Shown in pieces: positions 11,780 to 20,245 of a stretch of 64,000 bases of DNA (positions are counted from its first letter, which is position 1; each line of letters opens with the position of its first letter). The position numbers were made by a program, and so were the translations under genes. The notes under the pieces were generated by a model that did no database searches, was not told where the DNA came from, and saw only the letters and a list, made by a program, of their open reading frames with translations. Source of the DNA: a bacterium (GTDB taxonomy: Bacteria; Myxococcota_A; Bradymonadia; UBA7976; UBA1532); assembly GCA_030427205.1 (NCBI GenBank), contig JAUHXC010000018.1, positions 142,117 through 206,116 of the forward strand, given 5' to 3'.

Positions 11780-13027
11780 TCAGAAGTCGGCCATGAGCCC
11801 CAGGCCCGCCTGAAAGCCGCCGTCGAGGCTGTTCGAGCGCCCCGTCGATCCCACCCGGGCGTTGACCGTCCAGCCCTCGACGACCTCGAAGCCGACGTCG
11901 TAGACCAGGTTCGCCGCGTCGGCGTCGCCGGCGGGCCAGTCGGTGAACTCGATGCCCAGGGCCATCGGGAGCCGCGGCACGGTGTCCCAGCGGAAGCGCA
12001 GCTCGGTGGACGAGCCGATGTCGCCGATGGTCGACAGCCGCGCCTCGAAGTGGGTGCCGCTGATGTCGCCGATGCGCGCCACGCCGCCGATACCCGCGGT
12101 GAAGCCGAGCCCCGAGGCGCCCAGGATCAAGCGGCCGCCCACCGAGAACCAGCGGTGCAGCTCGATGTTGACCTCGCCGTAGCCGTAGTTGAGCCCGGGG
12201 GTGTCGTCGTCGCGCACCGCCGCGTCGTCCATGGCGGGCCACTCGCCGCGCATCAGGCCGAAGCCGAAGCGCATGTCGTGCAGCCAGGTCAGCGGGCGGA
12301 AGGTGTATTCGGCCTCCGCCTGCCACAAGCGGTCGCTGAAGCGATCGGTGCGCCCCTCGCCCGCGGGCTGCGCGCCGTAGGCCACCAGCCAGCCGTCGAT
12401 CCGCACCCGCGAGCGGGCGCCGGCGTAGCGGGCGAGCTGATCCCGCTGCACGTCGGCCGGCGAGCGGCCGCGCACGCGCACCGGATGCGGCGCCTCGGGG
12501 CCGGCGAAGTGACGCCGCACGGTGCCGTCGACCGCCTCGGACTCGATGTAGTAGGCCAGCCCGACGGCGTCGACGGCGTCCGCCGGGATGCGGCCCTGCC
12601 AGTCCCCGTCGCGGCTGCGTTCGATGGCCGCCGCGCGCCATTCGTCGGCGGCCGGCGTCTCGCGCTCGGCGCGGTAGTGCACCGTCAGCTTCGCGAGCTG
12701 CCAGTCGCCGACGACGCGCGCCTTCAGCGTCAGCGGTCGACCGGCCGGCGCCGACGAGATCGGCGTGTGCAGCACGGTGGGCACGACGGTGGGGTCGGCC
12801 GATGGCATCTCCGATGGCATCTCGGATGACTCCGATGGCACCCCGGATGGCTCCGATGGCATCTCGGATGGCTCCGATGGCACCCCGGATGACTCCGCCG
12901 GGGTCTGCGATGCCTCGGGCGGCGCCGCGCGCGCCGCGCCTGGACCAGAGACACCGCCGAGACCGATGACGGCGCCGGCCAACGTCGACAGCAGCGCCCG
13001 CTTCACGATGGGATCGATGTGATTCAT
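11780..13027 (-). CDS. Outer-membrane-like protein, paralogue of the upstream gene
   Basis: This is a 415-residue exported protein of unknown function. A signal peptide ends at ARAAP near residue 33. It is followed by a low-complexity linker of P-S-E and M-P-S units encoded by a DNA repeat. A beta-sandwich region near residues 90-190 (LTLKARVVGDWQLAKLTVHYRA split at this motif) resembles surface-exposed Ig-like domains. The C-terminal 220 residues look like beta-barrel strands and end in Phe (GLMADF), as many outer-membrane proteins do. The C-terminal half matches the upstream gene in order and motif: L-N-Y-x-x-x-E-V, the central Gly-rich strand, and the G-W-x-x-N-A-R near the end. The start at 13027 follows GGTGAG and lies 8 bp after the upstream stop, so the two genes form an operon. 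Confidence 0.75.
   Translation of the reverse strand: MNHIDPIVKRALLSTLAGAVIGLGGVSGPGAARAAPPEASQTPAESSGVPSEPSEMPSEPSGVPSESSEMPSEMPSADPTVVPTVLHTPISSAPAGRPLTLKARVVGDWQLAKLTVHYRAERETPAADEWRAAAIERSRDGDWQGRIPADAVDAVGLAYYIESEAVDGTVRRHFAGPEAPHPVRVRGRSPADVQRDQLARYAGARSRVRIDGWLVAYGAQPAGEGRTDRFSDRLWQAEAEYTFRPLTWLHDMRFGFGLMRGEWPAMDDAAVRDDDTPGLNYGYGEVNIELHRWFSVGGRLILGASGLGFTAGIGGVARIGDISGTHFEARLSTIGDIGSSTELRFRWDTVPRLPMALGIEFTDWPAGDADAANLVYDVGFEVVEGWTVNARVGSTGRSNSLDGGFQAGLGLMADF
12801..12896 (-). repeat. GATGGCATC-type repeat array in a coding linker
   Basis: GAT-start units occur at 12801, 12813, 12825, 12834, 12846, 12855, 12867, 12876 and 12888, spaced 12 or 9 bp apart and therefore always in frame. 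Four of them keep GATGGCA. On the coding (minus) strand the core is read as ATG-CCA-TC, giving M-P-S, inside a Pro/Ser/Glu linker. Confidence 0.85.
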
Positions 13028-13035
13028 GGGATGCC

Positions 13036-14649
13036 TCACCAGTCCAGGGCCAGACCACCGCCACCGGTGAAGCCATAGTGATTGATGGTGCGGGCGTTCC
13101 AGCCGACCTCGGCGGCCAGGGTCAACCAGTCGAGCACCCGCCAGCCGAGGCGGTACTCGATCTGCACGCCCAGATCGGCGTCGACGGGCAGGTTGGTCAC
13201 GACCACGCCCAGGCGCATGGGCAGCCGCTCGAAGACCTCGACGTGCGCGTCGAGGAAGCCCTGCACCCCGAGCACGTCGAGCACCGAGACGCCGGCCACG
13301 AACCGGGTCTCGTCGAAGCGCCCCAGCCGCAGGCGGGCCTCGGTGCCCACCATCGCCGCCCGCGGGTCGTCGGGCCCGGCCTGCTGGTTGCCGCCGGCGA
13401 GGCGCGCGGCGAAGCCGACCCACTCGCCGGCCTCGACCTCGACCTCGGCGAACGCGTAGTTGAGCAGCACGGTGCGGGTCTCGCCGCCGGTGTCGATGGA
13501 CTCGGTCGGGCCGCCTTCGCCGTCGATGAGGCCGACGCCGACCCGCACCGCGCGCAGGGCCTGCCAGCCCAGGGCGTAGCTGAAGGTCGACTCGAAGTGG
13601 AAGTAGCGGTCGACCGCGTCGCCGACGGTGTTGAAGTCGACCATGCGCGCGGTGATCTCGAGGTGGCTGGCCCCGGGCGGATCTGCGCCGGGCGGCAGCG
13701 GCAGCACCTCGACGGTCTCGGGGCTGCGGCTGCGGCCGACCACCGCGGCGAGGCGCCCGTCGGGGCGGACGACCTCGACCACGTAGCGCAGCTCACCCGG
13801 CTCGGCGAGCTGCGCGGCGGGCACCCGGGCGCGGAAGTAATAGTCCCCGTCGCGGGCCATCGGCTGCACGGTCCAGGTCTCCTCGGGGTCGCGAGCGCTC
13901 AGCAGCCGCACCTGCTCGACCGCGTCGGTCTCGATGAGCGCGATGGCGATCTCGACCGACTCGCCGACGTAGACCGCCTGGATGGGCTGGTGACGCACCG
14001 TGAGGGCGTCGGGGTCGGGGGCCGTCGTCGCGGTCTGCGGCGCCGCGTCGCGGGCCTGCTCGACCAGCCGGCGCAGGGTGGCCACTTCGACGCCGACGCG
14101 GTCGCGCAGCGCGCTCTCGGGGAAAGCGGCGAGCCACGCCTCATAGAGCGCGATGCGCTCGGGCAGCGCCCGGCCCAGGCTCTCGTCGAAGGTGGCCGAC
14201 AGCGCGACCCGATCGGGGGGCAGGCTGGGCGTTCTGGCCCGCTCGCTCGGGGCGGCCGATGGCTTCGGCGCGGGCGGCGGCGCGACGGTGGCCGGCGGGC
14301 GATAGACCGCGAAGTCACCGGGCACCGGCGGGCGCTGCAGGCCGTCGACCTCGCGGATGATGCTCAACAGGCTGCCCACCTGCGCCGGCACGACCGCGCC
14401 GATGGGGAAGCGGTCTTCGATGGTCTCCTTGGTGATGGGGTGCTCGACGACCATGCGTCGATACAGCTCGATGCGGCCCTCGGGCGGCACGCCGTTGGCC
14501 CGGCCGAGGTCGATGACGACCTCGCCCTCGGCCACCTTGACGACCACCCCCTCGACGGGCGCCGACGGGCGGGCCTCCGCGGCGGCAGGGGGCCGGGGCG
14601 ACGGGGCGAGCAGCCCCAACCCGACCACGATCGACGACCAGATGCGCAT
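13036..14649 (-). CDS. FlgT-like N-terminal domain plus outer-membrane-like barrel
   Basis: This is a 537-residue exported protein. Start 14649 is chosen because a strong GGAGGAGG site lies upstream and the next residues form a signal peptide (IWSSIVVGLGLLAPS). Residues 35-120 contain a motif series seen in FlgT-like or CsgG-associated domains (VVVKVAEGEVVIDLGRANGV, then the E-L-Y-R and H-P-I-T-K-E segment). A charged Pro/Ala linker, a helical stretch and an Ig-like sandwich follow (SVEIAIALIETDAVEQVRLL). The last 220 residues look like beta-barrel strands. It pairs with its shorter paralogue downstream, 8 bp away. Both may sit in the outer membrane, perhaps as parts of one assembly. I do not recognise a named protein, and the FlgT link is a weak inference. 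Confidence 0.7.
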   Translation of the reverse strand: MRIWSSIVVGLGLLAPSPRPPAAAEARPSAPVEGVVVKVAEGEVVIDLGRANGVPPEGRIELYRRMVVEHPITKETIEDRFPIGAVVPAQVGSLLSIIREVDGLQRPPVPGDFAVYRPPATVAPPPAPKPSAAPSERARTPSLPPDRVALSATFDESLGRALPERIALYEAWLAAFPESALRDRVGVEVATLRRLVEQARDAAPQTATTAPDPDALTVRHQPIQAVYVGESVEIAIALIETDAVEQVRLLSARDPEETWTVQPMARDGDYYFRARVPAAQLAEPGELRYVVEVVRPDGRLAAVVGRSRSPETVEVLPLPPGADPPGASHLEITARMVDFNTVGDAVDRYFHFESTFSYALGWQALRAVRVGVGLIDGEGGPTESIDTGGETRTVLLNYAFAEVEVEAGEWVGFAARLAGGNQQAGPDDPRAAMVGTEARLRLGRFDETRFVAGVSVLDVLGVQGFLDAHVEVFERLPMRLGVVVTNLPVDADLGVQIEYRLGWRVLDWLTLAAEVGWNARTINHYGFTGGGGLALDW

Positions 14650-14970
14650 GGGCTCACCCTCCTCCGAGAATCCGGCGAACCTGCAATGCGATAAGCCTGC
14701 CAACCGCGTGCGCCGCCATCGTCCCGTGACACGGACGTCAGGGTGGACGAGCGCTGCTCCGCGGAAAGTGGCCACCGTGGGCAGAGATACTCCCCATGGC
14801 ATCGGTCGGACGACGCGGTCAGCGTATGTGTCTTCCAGATGCCATCCGAGTGACGGTCGGCGCTTGAACGGCATGGCATGCGAATCGCTCTTCGCGCTCG
14901 TGCGACAACGCTTCGCAGCGAGGCGGGCGAGAGGCGTGGGGCGCGGGACAAGACCGATCGCGGCGGTCGC
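14650..14970. other. Intergenic region with scattered ATGGCAT motifs
   Basis: This 321-bp gap separates two minus-strand genes. It contains ATGGCATC at 14796, GATGCCATC at 14838 and ATGGCAT at 14873, members of the repeat family seen elsewhere in the window. It should hold the promoter for the 13036-14649 operon. I cannot pick out a convincing -35/-10 pair. No open frame here looks like a gene. Confidence 0.5.
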
Positions 14971-16836
14971 TCAACGGCAGCAGCGGAAGCCGATGGCCGG
15001 GTGGCGCAGCGCGGGATCCTTGAGGTCGTCGGCCTGATCGCAGCGCAAGCCGCCGGCGAGGTTGCTCTCGAAGCCGCCGCCGCGCACCACCCGCAGGTCG
15101 TCGCGGCGGTCGGCGGTCCACTCCTTGACGTTACCGGATTGGTCGTAGACCCCCGCCCGCTGGCACCGAATCCGCTCGCCGGCGGGCACGGCGCGGTCCT
15201 GATCGCCGGGCGCCGCCGGATCGGCGTCGAACCCGCCGCCGTTGCACGCCTGATCGTCGAAGGCGTCGCCATAGGGCCAGCCCTCGCCCACATCGCCGGC
15301 GCACGCGGCGCCCCACTCCGCGCCGGTGCACAGCCGGGCGCCGAGCGCGGCGCAGGCGGCCTCGGCCTCGTCCCAGGTCACGTCGGCCCAGGGCAAGACG
15401 CCGGGCCGGCTGCACGCGCGGGCTTCGACCACCGGGCCGTCGGGCGCGTCGGCGTCCAGCGGCAGCCCGGCCCGCGCGGCGGTGGCCCCGGGCCGACTGG
15501 CCTCGTAGGCGAAGATCTCGCCGCCGCCGGGCAGCGGGCGCCAGTCGTCGGGGTGGTCTTCGTCGATGAGGCCGTCGCAGTCGGCGTCGATCCCGTCGCA
15601 GTCGTCGTCGAGCACCCGCAGCGGCGCGCCGGCCATGGCCGAGCAGGTCGTGCCCCGCCCGCTGTCGGCGCAGATCACCCGGCCCTCGCGCAGGCAGGCC
15701 CCCTCCCCCGCCGAGCACGGGCGCGGGGTCTGGCGGTCGTCGAGCAGCAGCGTGCCGGCGTAGTCTTCGTCGACCCGGCCGTCGCAGTCGTTGTCGAGCG
15801 TATCGCACAGCCCGAACTCGTCGCCGAGTTGGAAGGCGAGCGGGCGCACGCAGCGATAGCCCGCCGCGCCGTCGCAGACCGGCCCGTGGCCCCGAGGCGC
15901 GCAGCGTCGGCGGGTGATCGGCTCGCCGTCCACGAGGCGGATCTCGCTGAGGCAGGCCAGGCCGGGGTGCAGGGCCTGGCAGGCGGCGTCGCCGTCGCAG
16001 TCGGCCTCGGGCGGCTGGCGGGGCACGCAGATGCCGTCCAGGCAGTCGTCGTCGGCGGGGCAGTCGCCGGCGCCGGCGCAGACCGGCGCGCAGACCCCGG
16101 ACGCGCCGCAGGTATCGGGCGGCGGCACCCGATCGCGCGCCTCGTCCACCCGGCCGTCGCAGTCGTCGTCGACGCCGTTGCAGGCTTCGCGGGCGCCGGC
16201 GGTGCCGCGGGGCGCGCAGCGATATTCGCAGCCGTTGGCCGCCACGCCGTCCAGGTCGACGAAGCCCGGGTCGCAGCCGTCGACGGCGCATTGCCCGTCC
16301 ACGCAGGCCGCCTGCCCGCCGGGCGGCGGCGGACAGGCCCGGCCACACGCACCGCAGTGGTCGACGTCGCGCTGCAGGTCGAAGCCCTCGTCGAGCGCCC
16401 CGTCGCAGTCGTTGTCGAGCCCGTCGCAGATCTCGCGGCCGCCGGCGGTGATGACGCAGTCGGTCTCGCAGCCGTCCCGCGGGTCGCCGTTGTAGTCGCC
16501 GAAGCCGGGCGTGCAGGCGACGATCACGCACTGCCCGACCCGACAGACGTACTGCGCGTCGGGGCCGTCGCACGGCTGAAAGCACGCGCCGCAGTGTTCG
16601 ACGTCTTCGAAGACCTGCGCCCGCACCCCCTCGGCCTCGTCGATCAGCCCGTCGCAGTCGTCGTCTTCGGCGTTGCACACCTCGGCGGTGGCCACGCAGC
16701 GCAGCCCGCGATCCTTGGGCGAGGCGTCGGGCGGCGGCGGCAGGCCGACGTCGATGGCGACCCCGCCGCTGTCGTCGCACCCCGCGACGAGCGCGCAGAG
16801 CGCGCCCATGAACACCGCTGCCGGACTCGATCGCAT
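14971..16836 (-). CDS. MopE-repeat lipoprotein with SUMF1/FGE-like C-terminal domain
   Basis: This 621-residue lipoprotein starts at 16836, with GGGGAG just upstream. The signal peptide ends at a lipobox (ALVAGC, Cys20). The body carries five copies of the putative metal-binding motif first noted in MopE (for example CNAEDDDCDGLIDE, CDGLDNDCDGALDE and CNGVDDDCDGRVDE). They alternate with Cys-rich segments, so the protein is probably a chain of calcium- and disulfide-stabilised modules. The last 150 residues form a formylglycine-generating-enzyme/SUMF1 fold (DVTWDEAEAACAALGARLCT, then YDQSGNVKEWTAD, VVRGGGFES and IGFRCCR). In secreted proteins this fold usually serves as a C-type-lectin-like binding domain rather than an enzyme. 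It is divergent from the next gene, which carries the same MopE motif. Confidence 0.85.
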   Translation of the reverse strand: MRSSPAAVFMGALCALVAGCDDSGGVAIDVGLPPPPDASPKDRGLRCVATAEVCNAEDDDCDGLIDEAEGVRAQVFEDVEHCGACFQPCDGPDAQYVCRVGQCVIVACTPGFGDYNGDPRDGCETDCVITAGGREICDGLDNDCDGALDEGFDLQRDVDHCGACGRACPPPPGGQAACVDGQCAVDGCDPGFVDLDGVAANGCEYRCAPRGTAGAREACNGVDDDCDGRVDEARDRVPPPDTCGASGVCAPVCAGAGDCPADDDCLDGICVPRQPPEADCDGDAACQALHPGLACLSEIRLVDGEPITRRRCAPRGHGPVCDGAAGYRCVRPLAFQLGDEFGLCDTLDNDCDGRVDEDYAGTLLLDDRQTPRPCSAGEGACLREGRVICADSGRGTTCSAMAGAPLRVLDDDCDGIDADCDGLIDEDHPDDWRPLPGGGEIFAYEASRPGATAARAGLPLDADAPDGPVVEARACSRPGVLPWADVTWDEAEAACAALGARLCTGAEWGAACAGDVGEGWPYGDAFDDQACNGGGFDADPAAPGDQDRAVPAGERIRCQRAGVYDQSGNVKEWTADRRDDLRVVRGGGFESNLAGGLRCDQADDLKDPALRHPAIGFRCCR

Positions 16837-16960
16837 GCTCCCCCCGCGCATCGGCCGGTCATCTTCCGGGGTGTGCGGCTCTCGATCAAATCGAGCCGGG
16901 CCGGCGTTGGGCCCGACGCGCACTGATCGAGTAGGCTGGCGGTCGGAGACGGAGGGCCTC

Positions 16961-19900
16961 ATGCATGATCGAGCCGTCGGGGTTGCCGCCGCGGCGCTGC
17001 TGCTCGCTGGATGCTTCGCGGAGTTCCCGCTGCCGGTGACGCGCGACGCCGACGTGGACCGGGGCGCAGACGACGGGGCGCCGCCCGATGCGCGCCCCGA
17101 GCCGGTGGCCGACGCGGCGCCCGGCGACGCGAACCGGGCAGCCGACGCGAACCGGGCAGCCGACGCCCGACCCGGCGAAGGCGACGTGGCCCCGCCGGAC
17201 GCGCGCGTCGACGGGCCGGTGGACGGGTTCGCGCCCGATGCTGTGCCCGATATGCCGCCCGACGCTGGGCCCGACATGCTGCCCGACGCTGGGCCCGACG
17301 TGCCGCCCGACGCTGGGCCCGACATGCGGCCCGACGCTGTGCCCTGCGCCCCGATGGACGAGCGCTGCGACGGCCTCGACGACGACTGTGACGGGCTGAT
17401 CGACGAAGGGCTCGGCCTCGGCGAGCGCTGCGCGGCGGGCATCGGGCGCTGCGAGGCGGGCGGACGGCGGGTCTGCGGCGACGATGGCGCGGTGGTCTGC
17501 GACGCCCGAGCACGGCCGGCCGGCGCCGAGATCTGCAACGGCGCCGACGACGACTGCGACGGCCGGATCGACGAAGCGGTGGCGACCGTCGGTGAGCCGT
17601 GCCGCAGCGCCGAAGCGGGCGACTGCGCCTGGGGCGAGCTGGCGTGCGCCGCCGGGCGCATGGCCTGCGTCACGCCGGCGGCGGCGGACGAGATCTGCGA
17701 CCACCGGGACAATGACTGCGACGGCGTCGTCGACGAGGGGCAGCGGCTCGACAGCGGCGACTGCCTGCCCATCGGCACCGCGCTGTGCCTGGCCCACGAC
17801 GGCCCGTGCCCGCCCGCCGAAGATCGCCCGCCACCGGGCGACGCGCGGGTCGTCGTCGTCCCGTTCGCGGCCTCCGATCCCGGCCAGCCGCACCTCGCCT
17901 ACGGCGGCGCGCCGGTGACCCTCAAAGCCATCGTGCGCGACGTCAACCGCTGCGCCGAGTGGCAGGTGCGCTGGGACACCGACGTCGACGGGCGCTTCGA
18001 CGAAGAGGCGCCCGCGGTGCACCGGGCCGAGGGCGATACGCTCTACGACATCGGCCGGACGTGGATCGTGCCCGCGGTGCGCGAGCCGTCACGGCTGCCG
18101 GTCGGGGTGCAGGTCACCGATCTGTGCGTCGGTCAGGCCGACTACGGCGTGGCCGACATCTACGTGCTGCCCCAAGGCCCGCCGGACGAGCCCTGGCGCT
18201 GGACGCCGGCCGACATCGACGTGATGAACATCATGGCCGGGCAGGAGGCGCTGTGGTGGCTGCATCGGCAGCTCGAGCGCAGCGACCCGGCGGACGGCGG
18301 CCGGCTGGGCACGATGGCCCACGTCGCCGGTGAGCCGTTCTCGATGATGGCCGACGGCGTCGCGTTGTGGGCGCTGACGGCCGTCAGCACGCCGCCCGCC
18401 TACGGGCCGTGGCGCGGGCCGGGCGCCGATCCGCTGCCGGCGGGCGCGCGCGCAGAGGAGCAGCAGAGCTGGGACGCCTCCCCCTACGCCGAGACCGGGC
18501 TGCGGCTGCTGGAGGGCCTCGCCGCCCGGCTCGACATGACCGTGCCCGGTACCCGGGGCGTCGAGCTCGATACCTGCGGCTTCACCGCCCCGGGGCAGCC
18601 TCGGCGCTGCAACCGCGTCGCCGGCACGGGCGACGGCACGGGCCTCTGGATGCGGGTCCCGCTGCCGGCGTGGTCGGTCGCCGCCCCGGCCACGGCCCTG
18701 CTCGGCATGGCCATCGGCACGGTCAGCGTGGGTCACCTGCCGGTGCACCAGCCCGACGGCCTGGCCCATGGGCAGACCTGGGCCTGGACCGTGCAGCAGA
18801 TGGTCGACGCGCTGGCGGTGCAGCAGTCGATCGACGGGTGCGCCGCCGGCGGCTGGACGGCCCAGGGCTGGCAGGGCGGACCCGCCGAGTGCCCGGCGTT
18901 GGATCACCGGTCGAATCGGGCGGTGATCCAGGCGCTGGCGGTGGTGGTCGTGGTGGGCGCGGTCCATGGCGTGGTCGTGCCCAACGCCGTGCGCTTCCCG
19001 ATGGCCGACCTGTGGCATGCCTGGCGGCGCCCCGACGGCGCGGTGCTCGGCGCCGACGGCGAGGCGGACTTCCGCACGACGGCGGCCCTGCTGACCTACC
19101 TGCGCGGCGTCGCGGCCCATGTGCTGGACGCCGACGGCGTGACGCCGGTCTACGCGCCCGATACGGCGCTCACCGAGGGCACGCTGCGCGGGATGTACGA
19201 CGACGCCCTGGCCTTCGTCGGCGGGCGGTGGTCCGACGACGCCGCGCTGCAGCCCGACGGCAGCCTGGACCGCCTGTGGGCGGGCGGCGATCGACTCTGC
19301 GGCGATCGCGAGGGCATCTTCGACGCGCCGCGCTGCGGCTCCACGCTCAACCTGTTCGACTATTCGGTGGCCTTCCGCATCGGCGTGCCCGAGCTGGCGA
19401 TCGTCGAAGAGCCGGTCATCCAGCGGCCCCACGACTGGGTGCGCGAGTTCTCGACCTATCTGGTCCGTGCCCAGGATCGCGACCCGGCGGACTACGCGGC
19501 GTTCGGGCAGATCACGGCCGAGTGCGCCGACGGCGATCCCACCTGCGCGTGGACCAACGGGCCGCTGTCGACCGCGATGGCGGCGCTGACGACGAACTTC
19601 ACCCTGCTGACCCTCGAGCCGATCGCGCGCCTGCGGCCCGAGCGGACCGTCGTGCACCTGCCCGCGTGCCCCGCCGAGCCCTCGGTGGAGGTCGGCTTCA
19701 CCTGGAGCGCGAGCTTCAACTGGGACGACAGCCGGCTGGTGGGCTTCCAGCTCGACGGCGACGCCGCAGACGGGCTGTGGTGGGAGACCGGCGCCGACGC
19801 CGACGCGGTCGACAACGATCTCCAGGGCAACCCACGCCTCGCGTTCACCGCACCCGGCACCTACACGGTGACCTTGCGGGTGGTCGAAGACTTCGGGGCG

Positions 19901-20239
19901 ACGGGCACGACCTCGGTGCCGATCACCGTCCTGCCGCCGGCCAACCGCCCGCCGGTGGTCGACGCCGGCGGGCCCTACGAGGTGCCGCGTGGTCAACCGC
20001 TGCGGCTCGCGGGTGTCGCCCGCGATCCCGACGAGGCCTGCGGGCAGGCGCTGCGGGTGAGCTGGGATCTCGACGGCGACGGGGCGTTCGGTGACGCCGA
20101 CGGCCCCGCGCCGGAGGTGAGCGCCACAGAGCTGGACGATCTGGGTCTGGCGGTGGACGCGCCGGTGGAGATCACCCTGCGCGCCACCGACGGCGACGGC
20201 GCCGTGCAGCACGCCCGGGCGACCCTCGTACGGCGCTGA
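16961..20239 (+). CDS. Large lipoprotein with MopE motifs and PKD-like domains
   Basis: This is a 1092-residue lipoprotein. The start at 16961 has GGAGGG 4 bp upstream and leads into a signal peptide with lipobox LLLAGC (Cys18). A disordered Asp/Ala/Pro linker contains a tandem P-D-A-G-P-D repeat. Three MopE motifs follow (CDGLDDDCDGLIDE, CNGADDDCDGRIDE and CDHRDNDCDGVVDE). A PKD-like segment comes next (VVVVPFAASDPGQPHLAYGG). The middle 500 residues are an alpha-rich region with no motif I recognise. The C-terminus holds two PKD domains (PGTYTVTLRVVEDF and NRPPVVDAGGPYEVPRG). PKD and MopE modules suggest an extracellular adhesive or binding protein. The middle domain might be enzymatic, but I cannot assign it. 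Confidence 0.8.
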   Translation: MHDRAVGVAAAALLLAGCFAEFPLPVTRDADVDRGADDGAPPDARPEPVADAAPGDANRAADANRAADARPGEGDVAPPDARVDGPVDGFAPDAVPDMPPDAGPDMLPDAGPDVPPDAGPDMRPDAVPCAPMDERCDGLDDDCDGLIDEGLGLGERCAAGIGRCEAGGRRVCGDDGAVVCDARARPAGAEICNGADDDCDGRIDEAVATVGEPCRSAEAGDCAWGELACAAGRMACVTPAAADEICDHRDNDCDGVVDEGQRLDSGDCLPIGTALCLAHDGPCPPAEDRPPPGDARVVVVPFAASDPGQPHLAYGGAPVTLKAIVRDVNRCAEWQVRWDTDVDGRFDEEAPAVHRAEGDTLYDIGRTWIVPAVREPSRLPVGVQVTDLCVGQADYGVADIYVLPQGPPDEPWRWTPADIDVMNIMAGQEALWWLHRQLERSDPADGGRLGTMAHVAGEPFSMMADGVALWALTAVSTPPAYGPWRGPGADPLPAGARAEEQQSWDASPYAETGLRLLEGLAARLDMTVPGTRGVELDTCGFTAPGQPRRCNRVAGTGDGTGLWMRVPLPAWSVAAPATALLGMAIGTVSVGHLPVHQPDGLAHGQTWAWTVQQMVDALAVQQSIDGCAAGGWTAQGWQGGPAECPALDHRSNRAVIQALAVVVVVGAVHGVVVPNAVRFPMADLWHAWRRPDGAVLGADGEADFRTTAALLTYLRGVAAHVLDADGVTPVYAPDTALTEGTLRGMYDDALAFVGGRWSDDAALQPDGSLDRLWAGGDRLCGDREGIFDAPRCGSTLNLFDYSVAFRIGVPELAIVEEPVIQRPHDWVREFSTYLVRAQDRDPADYAAFGQITAECADGDPTCAWTNGPLSTAMAALTTNFTLLTLEPIARLRPERTVVHLPACPAEPSVEVGFTWSASFNWDDSRLVGFQLDGDAADGLWWETGADADAVDNDLQGNPRLAFTAPGTYTVTLRVVEDFGATGTTSVPITVLPPANRPPVVDAGGPYEVPRGQPLRLAGVARDPDEACGQALRVSWDLDGDGAFGDADGPAPEVSATELDDLGLAVDAPVEITLRATDGDGAVQHARATLVRR
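17258..17340 (+). repeat. 24-bp tandem coding repeat, P-D-A-G-P-D units
   Basis: Three consecutive 24-bp units begin at 17258, 17282 and 17306, with a partial fourth. They encode Pro-Asp-Ala-Gly-Pro-Asp followed by two variable residues (ML, VP or MR), in the linker after the lipid anchor. Confidence 0.85.
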
Positions 20240-20245
20240 CCGCGC

